NCBI GenBank assembly: GCA_009733775.1
Contig: WOGZ01000482.1
Location: 1 to 19,567 of the forward strand
Reading direction: 5' to 3'
Length of the DNA stretch: 19,567 nucleotides
From: Alectoria sarmentosa
Lineage: Eukaryota > Ascomycota > Lecanoromycetes > Lecanorales > Parmeliaceae
Position 1 is the first letter of the stretch. Each line of letters starts with the position of its first letter. Of this stretch, positions 9,378 to 18,646 are shown piece by piece. The translations under genes and the position numbers were made by a program. The notes under the pieces were generated by a model. It searched no databases, was not told the origin of the DNA, and saw only the letters and a program-made list of their open reading frames with translations.

Positions 9378-9581
9378 TGTTATGAGCGTATTTTATATTT
9401 TTAATAAAGTTAACTTCTCTTTAACATCACATTTTTTTAACATTATTCGATTAAACTTAGCGTGATTTAATAAAGATATTTGTTTTCATATAAATGCTTT
9501 TTTCTTATATATATACTTTCTTTTCACTTAGTTATTTTATTTAATACACTCATATAATATAATTTTATATTAATTTTAACA
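9378..9581 (+). repeat. 3' LTR of the chromovirus
   Basis: 204 bp from TGTTATGAGCG to TTTTAACA, the same length as the 5' LTR at 2496-2699 and the LTR at 18428-18631. It differs from them mainly by C/T and G/A. It is followed by AATAT, the target-site duplication. Its last bases form an accidental end for the antisense C2H2 reading frame. Confidence 0.88.
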
Positions 9582-9586
9582 AATAT
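9582..9586. repeat. Target-site duplication AATAT, right copy (chromovirus)
   Basis: Exact match to 2491-2495, directly outside the 3' LTR terminus. Confidence 0.8.
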
Positions 9587-10045
9587 AATAAAAAGCACAA
9601 TTATAATGCGTGTGATTATAAATTTATTTAATAAAATATAACGTATATATAAATTAGCGATTGTAAAATATAATTTTTTATAAAATTTATAAATAAACGA
9701 TAAAGATAAAACTGCTCGATAAGCTAATAACGACGTTAATAAATAAAATTTTAAAATAAAATTTTCAATAAAATTGAGTATTGATAGATTAAAATCGTAA
9801 TACGATATACTTTTAATAATGAAAAAAGATAACGTATTGAATTTGATCTTTCTCTTTTTGAAAACGATGTTCGCATCGCTTATAATACTTTTTTTAAAAA
9901 TAAAAAATTGCGTTAAATTAAATTTATAAATTATAATACTTTTGATAAAGAGAAGTTTATAATTTCGAATATGATTATAAAGTTTATTTTTGAAATTAAA
10001 TACTTTCTCACAATGTTTATAAAAGAATTTATCGCATATAATCAT
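9582..10045 (-). pseudogene. C2H2 zinc-finger ORF of the outer element, cut by chromovirus insertion
   Basis: An open minus-strand frame of 173 codons starts at ATG 10045-10043 and formally ends at 9524, but codons after about 155 are read-through into the chromovirus LTR, so the genuine part stops at 9582. Residues 9-29 form a C2H2 finger, C-X2-C-X12-H-X3-H, in which the first Cys (residue 9) and the last His (residue 29) are now Tyr; TGT to TAT and CAT to TAT are exactly the transitions seen throughout. C12 and H25 are intact, and the FNFKNKLYNHIRN helix resembles fungal fingers of the SNNKLHxHIR type. Residues 108-136 include AYRAVLSLSF and LYFTIANLYIRY, recalling an 'YRAxSPPPP ... YLTIADLYxRYAP' segment known to me from fungal retroelement proteins, from memory and unverified. 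Pro-to-Leu/Phe conversion fits. The protein continues at 2410-2490. It is likely truncated at the N-terminus. Confidence 0.6.
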
Positions 10046-10525
10046 TTAATTATAACTCAAAAATCGATTAATCGATAAAAATGAGATTGAATAAATAATA
10101 TATTTATGATATTTAATAAACAATTACGAAGTTTATTATTAAGTAATTAAATTTAAAGTCTTTTATAATTGTTTTTTAAATTTAATTATCAATGCTTTTA
10201 TACATTTGATAAAATTTATATTTTTTAAAGTCTCTTAATTATTTTAATATTATATATATATTATATCGCGTAAACATTTTGAAAATAATTATACAATATT
10301 TATTTCGCGATATTAATTACACGAAATTTAATTTACGAAAACGTTTAAAATAAGTAATAATTATAATTAATGTGATATAATAAATCGATAATTCAATTAA
10401 GAAATCGATATAAAAAGTTTCTCGAATTTAATAAAGCAATGTTGAAAAGATTTTTGATAATTTAATATTATAAAAACGACTTTAAAAAAAGAGAGATAAT
10501 AATTCTTTATAATGTGTTTAAATCG
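10046..10525. other. AT-rich interior of the outer element, no gene seen
   Basis: Upstream of the C2H2 ORF on the minus strand. No continuing frame, LTR match or repeat could be supported here. Confidence 0.4.
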
Positions 10526-10728
10526 TGTTAAAAATTTTGATAAAGACTTCATTATAAATATCGAAATTGTATTATTTCTTTCGAAGACGATAGCAATATC
10601 ATTTTTAAATCAATCGAATCGTCATAAAAAACGTATATGTTTTAAATAATATTTTTTTAATTATATTAAACTTCGTCGAATGTTAATAAAATAATAATGA
10701 AATTAAATAAATATAATGTTGAAAAGTG
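10526..10728 (-). repeat. Possible badly decayed LTR of a second outer-family copy
   Basis: TGTTAAAAATTTTGATAAAG at 10526 resembles the LTR end TGTTAAAATTAGTATAAAG at 13547. AATAATGAAATTAAATAAATA near 10692 resembles the other end of the 175-bp LTRs. The middle aligns poorly. The placement, just before a clear copy of the family 3' UTR, supports it, but in such AT-rich DNA the match could be chance. The right boundary is approximate. Confidence 0.3.
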
Positions 10729-10762
10729 CGAAACTGAAAAGAATATCTTTAAAAAACGATGT

Positions 10763-10812
10763 AAAATTCGTTTCTTATTCGTTTAAAATGTTATTAAAAA
10801 TCTAAATACTTT
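10763..10812. repeat. Dispersed direct repeat, copy 1
   Basis: AAAATTCGTTTCTTATTCG and the following 30 bases match 13318-13366 with only a few transitions. The read-through peptides in the same plus-strand frame are alike (IRFLFV, stop, NVIKNLN and IRFLSV, stop, NAVENLN), which hints at a shared coding origin. It is not explained by the LTR or UTR alignments. Confidence 0.5.
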
Positions 10813-10839
10813 AAATAACGTTTTTTCGAATTTCTTATA

Positions 10840-11560
10840 TAATAAAATTATTATACATATTAAAATTATCAAAATAAAGATATTTTGATATCTTAATAAT
10901 GTTTCTTTCTTCGACGACGATAGCGACATTTATATCGTACTTGAAACATTTATTAATAACTTCGTCGCGAGTTTAATATTATAATTTCAAAAAACTTTAA
11001 TTTTAAAAACATTTAATAAAAAAATGAAAAAATTGTGATTATATAAGCATTTAATTATAAGATAAATATATAAAATCTAATTTTCGAGTAAAAAAGAAAT
11101 CGTTAAATAATGCGATTTAATTAATTCGAATGCTTTCGAATCGCAGACGCTAAATCTTATTTAAATAACGCATATATTTTGATAATAATTTAAATAATCT
11201 TTTTCATAAATATTATATATATAATATCGAATAAAAATATTAACGGCGACAATGAGATTCTCTGACGATATAATATATTTTCGAATATCGTTTACGCATA
11301 TACGAATAAAAGCGTCTTATTTGATAAATTTTATATAACATTATTATTAATTAATAAGTTTCTAAGTAATCAATTTTTTATAATAACGAAAAAACGAATT
11401 TAAAACGTATTATTCAAATAAAGAATTAATTTAAATCGTTTAAAAACAACATATTCGAGATTTTATCGAATTATATGCTAATTTAATTAATCGCATAAAA
11501 TGTTAAAGATGCGCTATATCATATCTCTTTTATTATTAATGTTAACATATAATAATTATT
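10840..11560 (-). repeat. Second copy of the outer family's 3' region
   Basis: Aligns in the same orientation with 1757-2440 over most of its length: TTAATAATGTTTCTTTCTTCGACGACG matches 1818 onward, AATGCGATTTAATTAATTCG matches 2033 onward, and AACAACATATTCGAGATTTTATCGA matches 2372 onward. Past the UTR the minus-strand reading keeps similarity to the C2H2 ORF C-terminus (RIFN ... EYVVFKRF against RIFN ... EYAIFKRF). It therefore represents another 3' end of the same family inside the outer element. No matching 5' LTR was found for it, so it may be a partial insertion or a rearrangement product. Confidence 0.6.
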
Positions 11561-12440
11561 AAAAATCACGAATTTAAGTTTTCAAAATTAAATTATATAT
11601 TGTTTTAACGATATCAAATCAAATTTAATTATTTTCAACGAAATTAAGCATTAATAAATTTAATTAATATACGACTTTGCTTTTTGCTGCGAAGCTGATT
11701 CTTTCAACGTCAATATTCTTTTAAATCAAAACGAGAAATAATAACGTATTTGTTACGATTTTTATATACAATCTTAAATTTTATTTTAACGTATTGTTTA
11801 ACGAATATATTCGTTTTTTTAATAATCTCTTTTTTTAAATTAAGTCGTTAATAAAAATTCACGCGTGTTAAATATTTTTTATATTATAAAAGTGTTCAAT
11901 CTCGTTCGATGTTCATTATTATATATATCTTTTATAATTATTTAATAATATTACTTTTTAAACATTTTATTAATTAACGTTATAATTAATTTTCATTATA
12001 TTTTATAAATTTTATATAAAATTCGAAAAATGACTATTCGACTTTTTATTTAAAATTATTAAATATATAATTATTTATTTTATATAAAATACGTAACGAT
12101 GTTTTATAAAAATTATTAAATTAATTTAAAAAGTTTTAAATAATATTGTAAAAATTTACAATATAATTTCGACGTCTCGATATTATATACTCGCTTATCT
12201 TTTTAATAAATCGTGATATAACATAATTAATTTAAAACGCGTCAATAAAATAATAATCTTTATTAAAACTTAATTTATCTTAAATTCGTAACTTTTAATT
12301 CTCGAATTTGAATTTATCAATATCATTAAAAATAAATAAATTTAATAATTTAAAATTAAGTATTGATTTAATTAATTGCTCGAATCATAATGAAAATAAT
12401 AAAAATGATTTATACGATTTAAATTTATGTATTTTAAAAG
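11561..12440. other. Unresolved AT-rich interior, no gene seen
   Basis: This region is part of the outer element or of something inserted in it. I found no family-specific motif on either strand. A GC-richer spot near 11680-11720 and an open plus-strand stretch of 70 codons ending at 12517 exist, but neither has recognisable features. Confidence 0.4.
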
Positions 12441-12710
12441 GTCGATACGTTTTTAGCGTTTCGAGATCTCGTAGCGAAGGCGAAGAAAAAGATGCAATGT
12501 TATCAAATAATTCTTAATTTTATAACTTTTAATTTGAAAATTAATTCTTCGATTGCTTCTTTTATTATTAAAATTATCGATATATTTTCAACGCTTCGAG
12601 ATTTTATAACGAAGGCGAAGGAGAAAATATAATGTTATTAAATGCTTTTTAATTTTATAACTGTCGATTTATAAGTTAATTCTTCGATTGATTTTTTTAA
12701 AATAATCGAT
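12441..12710. repeat. 135-bp tandem repeat, two copies
   Basis: The unit beginning GTCGATACGTTTTTAGCG at 12441 recurs 135 bp later as ATCGATATATTTTCAACG at 12576. Shared landmarks are CG(C/T)TTCGAGAT, GCGAAGGCGAAG against ACGAAGGCGAAG, AATGTTAT, TTTTATAACT and TTAATTCTTCGATTG. The second unit is slightly shorter and ends near 12705-12710. The period is a multiple of three. The GCGAAG core is the least mutated part and is GC-richer than the neighbourhood. Confidence 0.8.
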
Positions 12711-13546
12711 AAAGATTTTCAGTAGATAAAAAGCGTTACACGTACGACATATATAATCGTGACGAATTAAGAAACGAATAACGAGTATATAGATTTTCGT
12801 ATATAAAATAAAGTTAATCACGATATATAAACGATCGTGATTTAAATAAGCGACGTTGTAAAAAAACGTATTTTGATATTAATGTAATGCTTTGTTGAGA
12901 AAAAGTTATAATGTGTTATTATATAAAAGTTTCGATGTTTTCGAATAAAATATTAAGAATAAATTTCTCGAATAAATCTCTCAATAAAGATAAGTTTTAT
13001 TAAATCAAATTCGTGAAACGTTTTACTTTTTGCGACGAAGATAAATGTTATTATAATATGAATAACGATTATAATATTATGATTTCGATATAAGTTTCAT
13101 TGTTTTGATATTGAAAATGTGTTTTCTTGTGAAAACGATAACGAAATCGTTTTTTGATCATTTGACTCGCCGTAAAGAATATAAATATTTCGTATATTAA
13201 TTTTTCGAATAAACGTGATTTGATAAAGTGATTAATTATGTGATTATAAAGAAATTTTTAAGCGAAGTAAAACGAGTTGAAGAGCGAAGCGAAGAAAAAC
13301 CTTTTTAAAATAATTTAAAACATTCGTTTCTTATCCGTTTGAAATGCTGTTGAAAATTTAAATAATATAATATATATTCTTTCGAATAATATAGATTACG
13401 ATGAAAGTTTCTTTTAAATGTGAGATGTTTATATAATAAAAAGATTTAACGTATTCTTTATCAGACTCGATTGCTTATTTCGAATAAAGAATAAAAAACT
13501 CGTTAATTGTCTTCGTTGAATAATATATAAAAAAGATTTATTATAA
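12711..13546. other. Interior next to the 5' LTR, with a doubtful plus-strand coding trace
   Basis: On the minus strand this should be the 5' leader of the outer element, and TTATAATAAATC next to the LTR (13546-13535) is its candidate primer-binding site. On the plus strand one frame from 12701 reads for about 280 codons with some protein-like segments, for example DKKRYTYDIYNRDELRNE and FTFCDEDKCYYN. However, it has about 23 stops, close to the number expected by composition, so I do not call a gene. It contains the second copy of the dispersed repeat (13318-13366). Confidence 0.3.
13318..13366. repeat. Dispersed direct repeat, copy 2
   Basis: ACATTCGTTTCTTATCCG and the following bases match 10763-10812 in the same orientation. 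It retains more G and C (GCTGTTG against GTTATTA), so it is the less mutated copy. Confidence 0.5.
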
Positions 13547-13721
13547 TGTTAAAATTAGTATAAAGTTTAAGATTATATAAATATATATAACGAGAATAAT
13601 AAGTTTAAAAAACTATATATAAAAGAGAAAGATTTATATATAAATTTCTGAATTACGTTAAAGTCGATAAATTTAATAAAGTTAAGTAAATAATAAAGCT
13701 AAGTAAAGTACGCTCGTAACA
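13547..13721 (-). repeat. 5' LTR of the outer element
   Basis: 175 bp on the plus strand from TGTTAAAATTAG to CGCTCGTAACA, aligning without gaps to 1492-1666. Terminal TG and CA are intact. The left neighbour on the minus strand reading is the candidate primer-binding site, and the right neighbour is the TATAT duplication, so this is the upstream LTR of a minus-strand element and not a solo LTR. Confidence 0.75.
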
Positions 13722-13726
13722 TATAT
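13722..13726. repeat. Target-site duplication TATAT, right copy (outer element)
   Basis: Identical to 1487-1491 and directly outside the 5' LTR. Confidence 0.6.
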
Positions 13727-16329
13727 ATTTATTTTAACGCTTTTAAAAAGCGAAAAATCGATCTTTAATCAAATTTACATCATAAATAATATTTAAAAAT
13801 AATTTATAACACGATATAACTTTCTCTCGATCGCGTTTTTTATATTAATTATATTAAATATAACTATTACGACAATATCAAGCAATAACTTTATCGAAAA
13901 ATAATTATCTTTTTTAAAAGCATTAATTTTTATTATTGATTTTAAAACGATATTTGAAAGATTAAAAATCGATTTAATTACACGAGATTATAAGTTATTA
14001 TATAAAAATTCGTAACATTATAATTCACGTATTTATAATCGTCTTATTTCAAATAAAATCGTTATTGTTTAAAAAAACGATATAAATAATTTATTAAACA
14101 TGTTTAAAACGAAAGACGTCTTGATTAAGATTTAAAATAACGATAAATATAATGTTTTATATTAACATCTCGCTTATATATTATTGCGTTATTCATTTAT
14201 CTTTTCATTCGACGAATAATTATAATATAACAATATATTTATTGCAAATGTTTCATTTAATAAAAGTCTTTTTATCAATCGAGATAATAATAATAATTTC
14301 GTTTCACGAGTTAATAATCGAAGAGACTTAATATGAGTCACATTAATCTCTTTTTATAAGTTTATTTCTTTATCTCTTCAAGTTTATCAAATTGATTTTT
14401 TATAAATATTTTATATAAATTCGTTTTATCAAATTCAATCGTCTTTTTTATTGCGATAAATTATTTCAACACTTCGTTTATAATACATATATGATCGTTG
14501 AAAATAATCGATTTTATTGAATGAGATAAAATTAAAAGATTATTCGAATTAACATTTATTAAGTAATTATTAATGCTTAAATCGATGAAATTATCACGAA
14601 CGTATAAATTAATAAATAACGTATTATTCTTTCTTTCTCATATTAAAAAGATTTATAATTTATAAAACAACTTTATCAAAATTGCATAACCTTAATTATT
14701 AAATTTAATCGATTAAACATTTTCATTATTTTCATTTACAATTCAAAATAAATTGAGATTATCGTTAATTTATTATTTAACGAATTAATTATCGATCGAT
14801 TTGATTTAATAATAAAAATGTTTAAATTGAAATTAAAGGTTTTTATAAACGATATCTTGAAAAAAAAGATGCTTGATAAGCTTTTTCCCACTTTCCTCAA
14901 TAAATTTATTCACAATAAATCTTTTAAAAGCACGTTAATCAGATAGTTAATGTAAATTACAGTCTTTAAAAATGTTTTTAACATCGTTTAATCTCTTATA
15001 CGTCGTAATTTTTATTTATAAATTCTATAATGTTCTCAAATTTTTTCTTTTTATCTCGAAAACAAAATTACGATCGATTGAAATTTCGATAATTAATTTT
15101 AATTTTAATTAACTTTTACTCGCAAAAGATCGAGTTTCGACGTATTATTATATTATAAAATTTCAAAAACGAAAATTATTATATATTTATATATTTATTA
15201 TATTATATTTTAAAAATCGTTATTTAAACGTTAATGAGATAAACGTTATTATTAATATTAAAATCTTTAATTATATATAATTTTTCAATCTTTATATCAT
15301 CATAATTAAATATATAATTTATAACAATTATAATTATTACGTTATAAGTAAAATAAATATCGTTTCATTTTATTAAAATTCGAATAAAGATCAATATAAT
15401 AAGCGGTTTTTAAAAAAGTTTAACGATCACATTGTCTTTAAATCAGACATTAAATATTTTATTTATCGTCGACATAAATTTATTATAATTTTAAAAAATA
15501 AATTTAAATAAAATTATTAAATAATGTTTTATAATTCGTATTTGTCGATTAAATATAATGTTTATATTAATGTAAAAATATGCATTAACGTTAAAGTTTA
15601 TAAATATATTTTTAAATACGTTTATAAAAATAATAATTAAATCAATTTTCGAATAAAGCGAATAAACGAAAACGATATAATAAATTCGATAAATGAGATT
15701 CAAGAATATCGAAACGCACGTTAAATAAAATTAATAAAGATTTATTAAAAAATATTTAACTTTAAATTGCATAATCACAATTTTATTATAAAGCGATTAT
15801 TTATTCATCTTTTAAATCAATAAATCGTGACCTTTAATGATGATTTTCAATTATTTGATATAATAATAATAAACGAACGTTAAATCTCTTTTTTAATCTT
15901 TTTTTAATTAAACATACGACGTCAATAACAAAGACGATTAATAAATCTTTTTTATATTAATTTAACGAAGCATTACGTTTAGAAAAAAAAACATTCAAAA
16001 TATTTGAAAATGAAGTTTATATTAAAAGCGCATCGATATTATTATAAAGATATATTATATTAATTTTAACGCAAATAAATTTTATTATTTACGCTTTCTT
16101 CTTTTAAACGTATTAAATTTCTTATTTTATAAAAATTTACGAATAATAAACGATGATTTTTTTTCAAATTATTATGCCGCTTATATAATAAAAAATCTTA
16201 CGCATAATAATGTTAAGTGAAATAAAATTTTAAGAGAAATAAATGTTTAAAAAAGCGAAAACTCTTTATAAAATTTATTCGTAATAATTTTACTCAATTA
16301 TAAATTCAATAAATCGTTTAATTTATAAA
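13727..16329. other. 2.6 kb of degraded flanking DNA, no gene called
   Basis: No LTR or recognised domain was found. Two short minus-strand segments look faintly coding. One is about 14960-14840, reading AFKRFIVNKFIEESGKKLIK with few stops in a less mutated patch. The other is about 15480-15400, reading YLMSDLKTM. The 70-codon open minus-strand stretch at 15491-15703 is almost all I, F, Y, N and L and has no motif. If the outer element is removed, this DNA would be continuous with 1-1486. Confidence 0.4.
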
Positions 16330-17040
16330 ATAAATATAAAACGAAATATGTGATTTAATTTGATTAATGTGTAAAAGTGCCTTAATTGCGAAAGGAGAAA
16401 ATTATCGCGCTATTTGTTATAATAAAACATTATCACTTTTTTTGATATAATGTTGCTTTTTTTTTTATCAAAAGTAATTTCGTTAAACGTATTTTTTTTT
16501 GTTTATTCACAATTTCTTTCAAAGTGTCTCAATTGCGAAAAAAAAAATTATCGCGCTATTTATTATAATAAAAAATCATCATTTTTTTTAATATAATGTT
16601 TCTTTTTTCTTTTATCAAAAGTGATTTCGTTAAACGTATTTTTCTTTTATTTACCCGCAATTTCTTTCATTCTCTTTCATTATTAACACATTTTTTTATT
16701 TAAGCTTTTTAACGATTATATATATATTTTTCAAATTTATTATTAAAATTTCGTTTTATTAAATAATATATAAGCGAAGCAAATTTTTATCGAAAACTTT
16801 TATCTTCATTTGATTTAAATTCGCCTAAAGAAAAACAATTTTAGTTTTATAAAAAATATTAATTTAATTAATGATTTTAATTTATTAAAAGTGTAGCATA
16901 ATTATAAGCAACATTATAATAATAAACGTAATCGTCTTTTACGCGAAAAACGTTTTTATTAAATGAATATTTGAAAATAAATGTGAACGAATTTTAATGA
17001 TGATTAAATAATGATTGTAAACGTTATTTGAAACGCGATA
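16330..17040 (-). pseudogene. Unidentified degraded coding remnant with internal repeat
   Basis: One minus-strand frame (codon starts at 16672 plus or minus multiples of 3) reads from about 17038 to a TAA near 16330. It has roughly 15 stops in 236 codons, fewer than the roughly 24 expected, nearly all TAA, TAG or TGA plausibly from Gln or Trp. Segments include VFRVKDDYVYYYNVAYNYA, then LGEFKSNEDKSF and KFASLIYYLIKRNFNNKFEK. A basic region follows with two tandem 49-residue units: IRLTKSLLIKEKRNIILKK and IRLTKLLLIKKKSNIISKK, each ending FYYNK, stop, RDNF. The composition (K, R, E, N) suggests a helical or coiled C-terminal region of a transposon protein. I do not recognise the family. It runs in the same direction as the remnant at 610-1045 and could be the same old element split by the outer insertion. 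Confidence 0.4.
16374..16668. repeat. 147-bp tandem repeat, two copies
   Basis: Unit one is 16374-16520 and unit two 16521-16668. Shared landmarks are AAAGTG, AATTGCGAAA, ATTATCGCGCTATTT, ATAATGTT, TTTATCAAAAGT, ATTTCGTTAAACGTATTT and AATTTCTTTC. The period is 49 codons, and both copies keep the same minus-strand frame apart from compensated small indels in the poly-A/T tracts. Confidence 0.85.
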
Positions 17041-18427
17041 TCTTTTTTTAATGATCATTTTTTTTGAACGACTATAAAAATATTAATAAGATCATGTTTT
17101 AAAACATCGTTTTACGAAAAATACGCGAGGTTTTCAAAATAATAATTATTATAACTTCTTTAAACATCGTTTTTATTCTTTTTTAAAGAGATTATATCGT
17201 TTATTTTCGTTTTAAAATCTCTTTAAATGTTATTATTTAATTCTCTTACGATGTTATAAATAAATTTAATTAAATTAAATTATTATATATAATTAAGTTG
17301 ATTTTTTAAGACGAGATTTCGATATAAAATCGTTATAATATCGAGATTATTAATCGTATATTTTAAGATATTCGCAAAGATCTTAAATCGTTTAATGACA
17401 TAATCATATGCTTTTGCGACGATTTTTGTTAAATTTTATTAATTATTAAAGGCGTTGAATTAGAGCGTATCGTTACATTTATTTTAAAAATCTCATATTT
17501 ATGAAATCATATTCAAATATTCAGGCTTACGAAAAATATAAGATTTCGCAATTCGAATTTAATTAAATAAAATCGTACTAATATAAAAGTATTTATAAAA
17601 GATTTTTTAAATATAAATAATGAGATTTTAATAAACATAAAAAAACGAGAAATTATCGATTAAATTATTAATTAATTATTAAATAACATTATCATAAACT
17701 TAATTAATGTTATTTATTACGATTTGAGTTCACATTAAGCATTTGACTTTTATATCTTTAAAACAATCTTTTATATTCTTAATAAAAACGTCGCTCGATT
17801 CAATAATCAAATCTTTAATAAATTCTTTAAAATTAAAACGATATATATTAATCGTGATCAAGTTATTAACGAAGAAGATAATTTTTTTATATTTATCGAA
17901 TTAATAAACGCCTTTAAATTAATCTCTTTATTATTTTATTATTTGAAATTAAAAAAGAATTATGTGATAATGTTATTAAAGAATTTATAATAATTATAAA
18001 GTTTATGCAATAAAACACGTTTATAAATCAAATATATTAAATTTAAGATATTTAATTATCGCATTCTTAAAAACGAATATAATAATAAATATTATTATAT
18101 ATCACGCATATTTTTTACTTCGCCCGATTCGAATAATTTATATATATTTTTTCGACGCATTCAATATTTAATTCGCTTAATTTTCAATATAACGATTAAT
18201 AAATTGTAAAATTAATTTTTATAATAAATCGACTTATATTTATAATTGAAAATCTTTATTTATAATTAATTGCATATAGTCTTAAATCGAATTATCAATA
18301 AAATCGATTTATTTATTATAACTTTAAGCGATTTATCAAAAAGATAATCGAATTACTCGATTAAGTGTATTAAAAATAAGATCATTAAGCAAATGCTTTT
18401 TATATAACAATAAAAATAAATCATATA
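17041..18427. other. AT-rich flank, no gene seen
   Basis: Minus-strand readings around 17420-17560 show short runs with few stops (such as DFINMRFLK and MQRYALIQRL in adjoining frames) that may be upstream parts of the remnant at 16330-17040, but no frame can be followed. The last bases, ATATA at 18423-18427, would be the left target-site copy of the right-hand chromovirus; its partner lies outside the window. Confidence 0.4.
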
Positions 18428-18631
18428 TGTCAGAACCAGCATAAAGTTATGTTATATGAGTGTATTGAATAAGACAATTAAGTGGGGAGGAAGTATGTAT
18501 ATAAAAAGAAGACATTTATATGAAAACAGATATCTCTGTTAAGCCACGTTAAGTTCAATCGAATAATGTTAAAAAAATGTGATGTTAAAGAAAAGTTAGT
18601 CTTATTAAGAATGTAGAATACGCTTATAACA
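18428..18631 (-). repeat. 3' LTR of the second chromovirus copy
   Basis: 204 bp, plus-strand ends TGTCAGAACC and CGCTTATAACA. This is the best preserved LTR in the window and shows the original termini TG...CA with a TGT/ACA inverted end. About 29 bp near TGTTAAAAAAATGTGATG are absent from the 175-bp LTRs of the outer element. Confidence 0.88.
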
Positions 18632-18646
18632 CTATCTCTCTCTTTT
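18632..18646 (-). promoter_or_regulatory. Polypurine tract of the second chromovirus copy
   Basis: CTATCTCTCTCTTTT on the plus strand, AAAAGAGAGAGATAG on the minus strand, directly adjoining the LTR and matching 9363-9377. Confidence 0.8.

Larger units (their letters stand above)
2496..9581 (+). mobile_element. Ty3/Gypsy chromovirus, full length but inactivated
   Basis: A 7,086-bp element with equal 204-bp LTRs, 5-bp duplications, a polypurine tract and all expected domains in Ty3/Gypsy order: gag with CCHC knuckle, protease, RT, RNase H, integrase, GPY/F module and a C-terminal chromodomain. The chromodomain places it among the chromoviruses, which use it to target heterochromatin. Every domain is broken by stops typical of C-to-T and G-to-A change (CAA to TAA, TGG to TGA/TAG/TAA) plus a few single-base frameshifts, and the YLDD catalytic box reads YLNN. 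It is inserted in antisense orientation in the C2H2 ORF of the outer element. A second copy of the family, in opposite orientation, begins at 18428. Confidence 0.9.
1492..13721 (-). mobile_element. Outer minus-strand LTR retroelement, split by nested insertions
   Basis: This element is defined by two 175-bp LTRs of the same orientation, the same length and very similar sequence, at 1492-1666 (3' LTR) and 13547-13721 (5' LTR), with TATAT on both outer sides. Read on the minus strand, the 3' LTR is preceded by a purine-rich tract and a 3' UTR, and the 5' LTR is followed by TTATAATAAATC, nearly the same as the first bases after the 5' LTR of the nested chromovirus. A chromovirus occupies 2496-9581. 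Without it the element is about 5.1 kb, including the second 3'-end copy near 10526-11560. The only coding sequence attributable to it is the C2H2 ORF. No RT or integrase was found, so it may be non-autonomous, though loss by decay cannot be excluded. Confidence 0.6.

Noticed and set aside
8819..9581. A 763-bp LTR, suggested by equal lengths from a TGT at 8819 and 19190 to the element ends
   Set aside because: The 5' copy (2496-2699) shows homology over only 204 bp, and purine tracts abut the 204-bp boundary in both copies, so the extra length is 3' UTR.
12308..12517. 70-codon open plus-strand stretch ending SEGEEKDAMLSNNS
   Set aside because: It starts at TTG, has no recognisable domain, and its distinctive end is simply the core of the 135-bp tandem repeat. 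The other strand reads equally well.
12701..13545. Plus-strand gene of about 280 codons
   Set aside because: About 23 stops, close to the number expected from composition; apparent protein-likeness depends on reading stops as Trp or Gln.
15491..15703. 70-codon minus-strand open frame, hydrophobic
   Set aside because: Nearly all I, F, Y, N and L as expected from AT-rich DNA by chance; not a credible membrane protein.
16377..16430. Plus-strand reading KCLNCEKK...RAI in the 147-bp repeat, resembling a CCHC knuckle
   Set aside because: The His and last Cys are absent, spacing is off by a codon, and the minus strand gives a longer, better supported frame.
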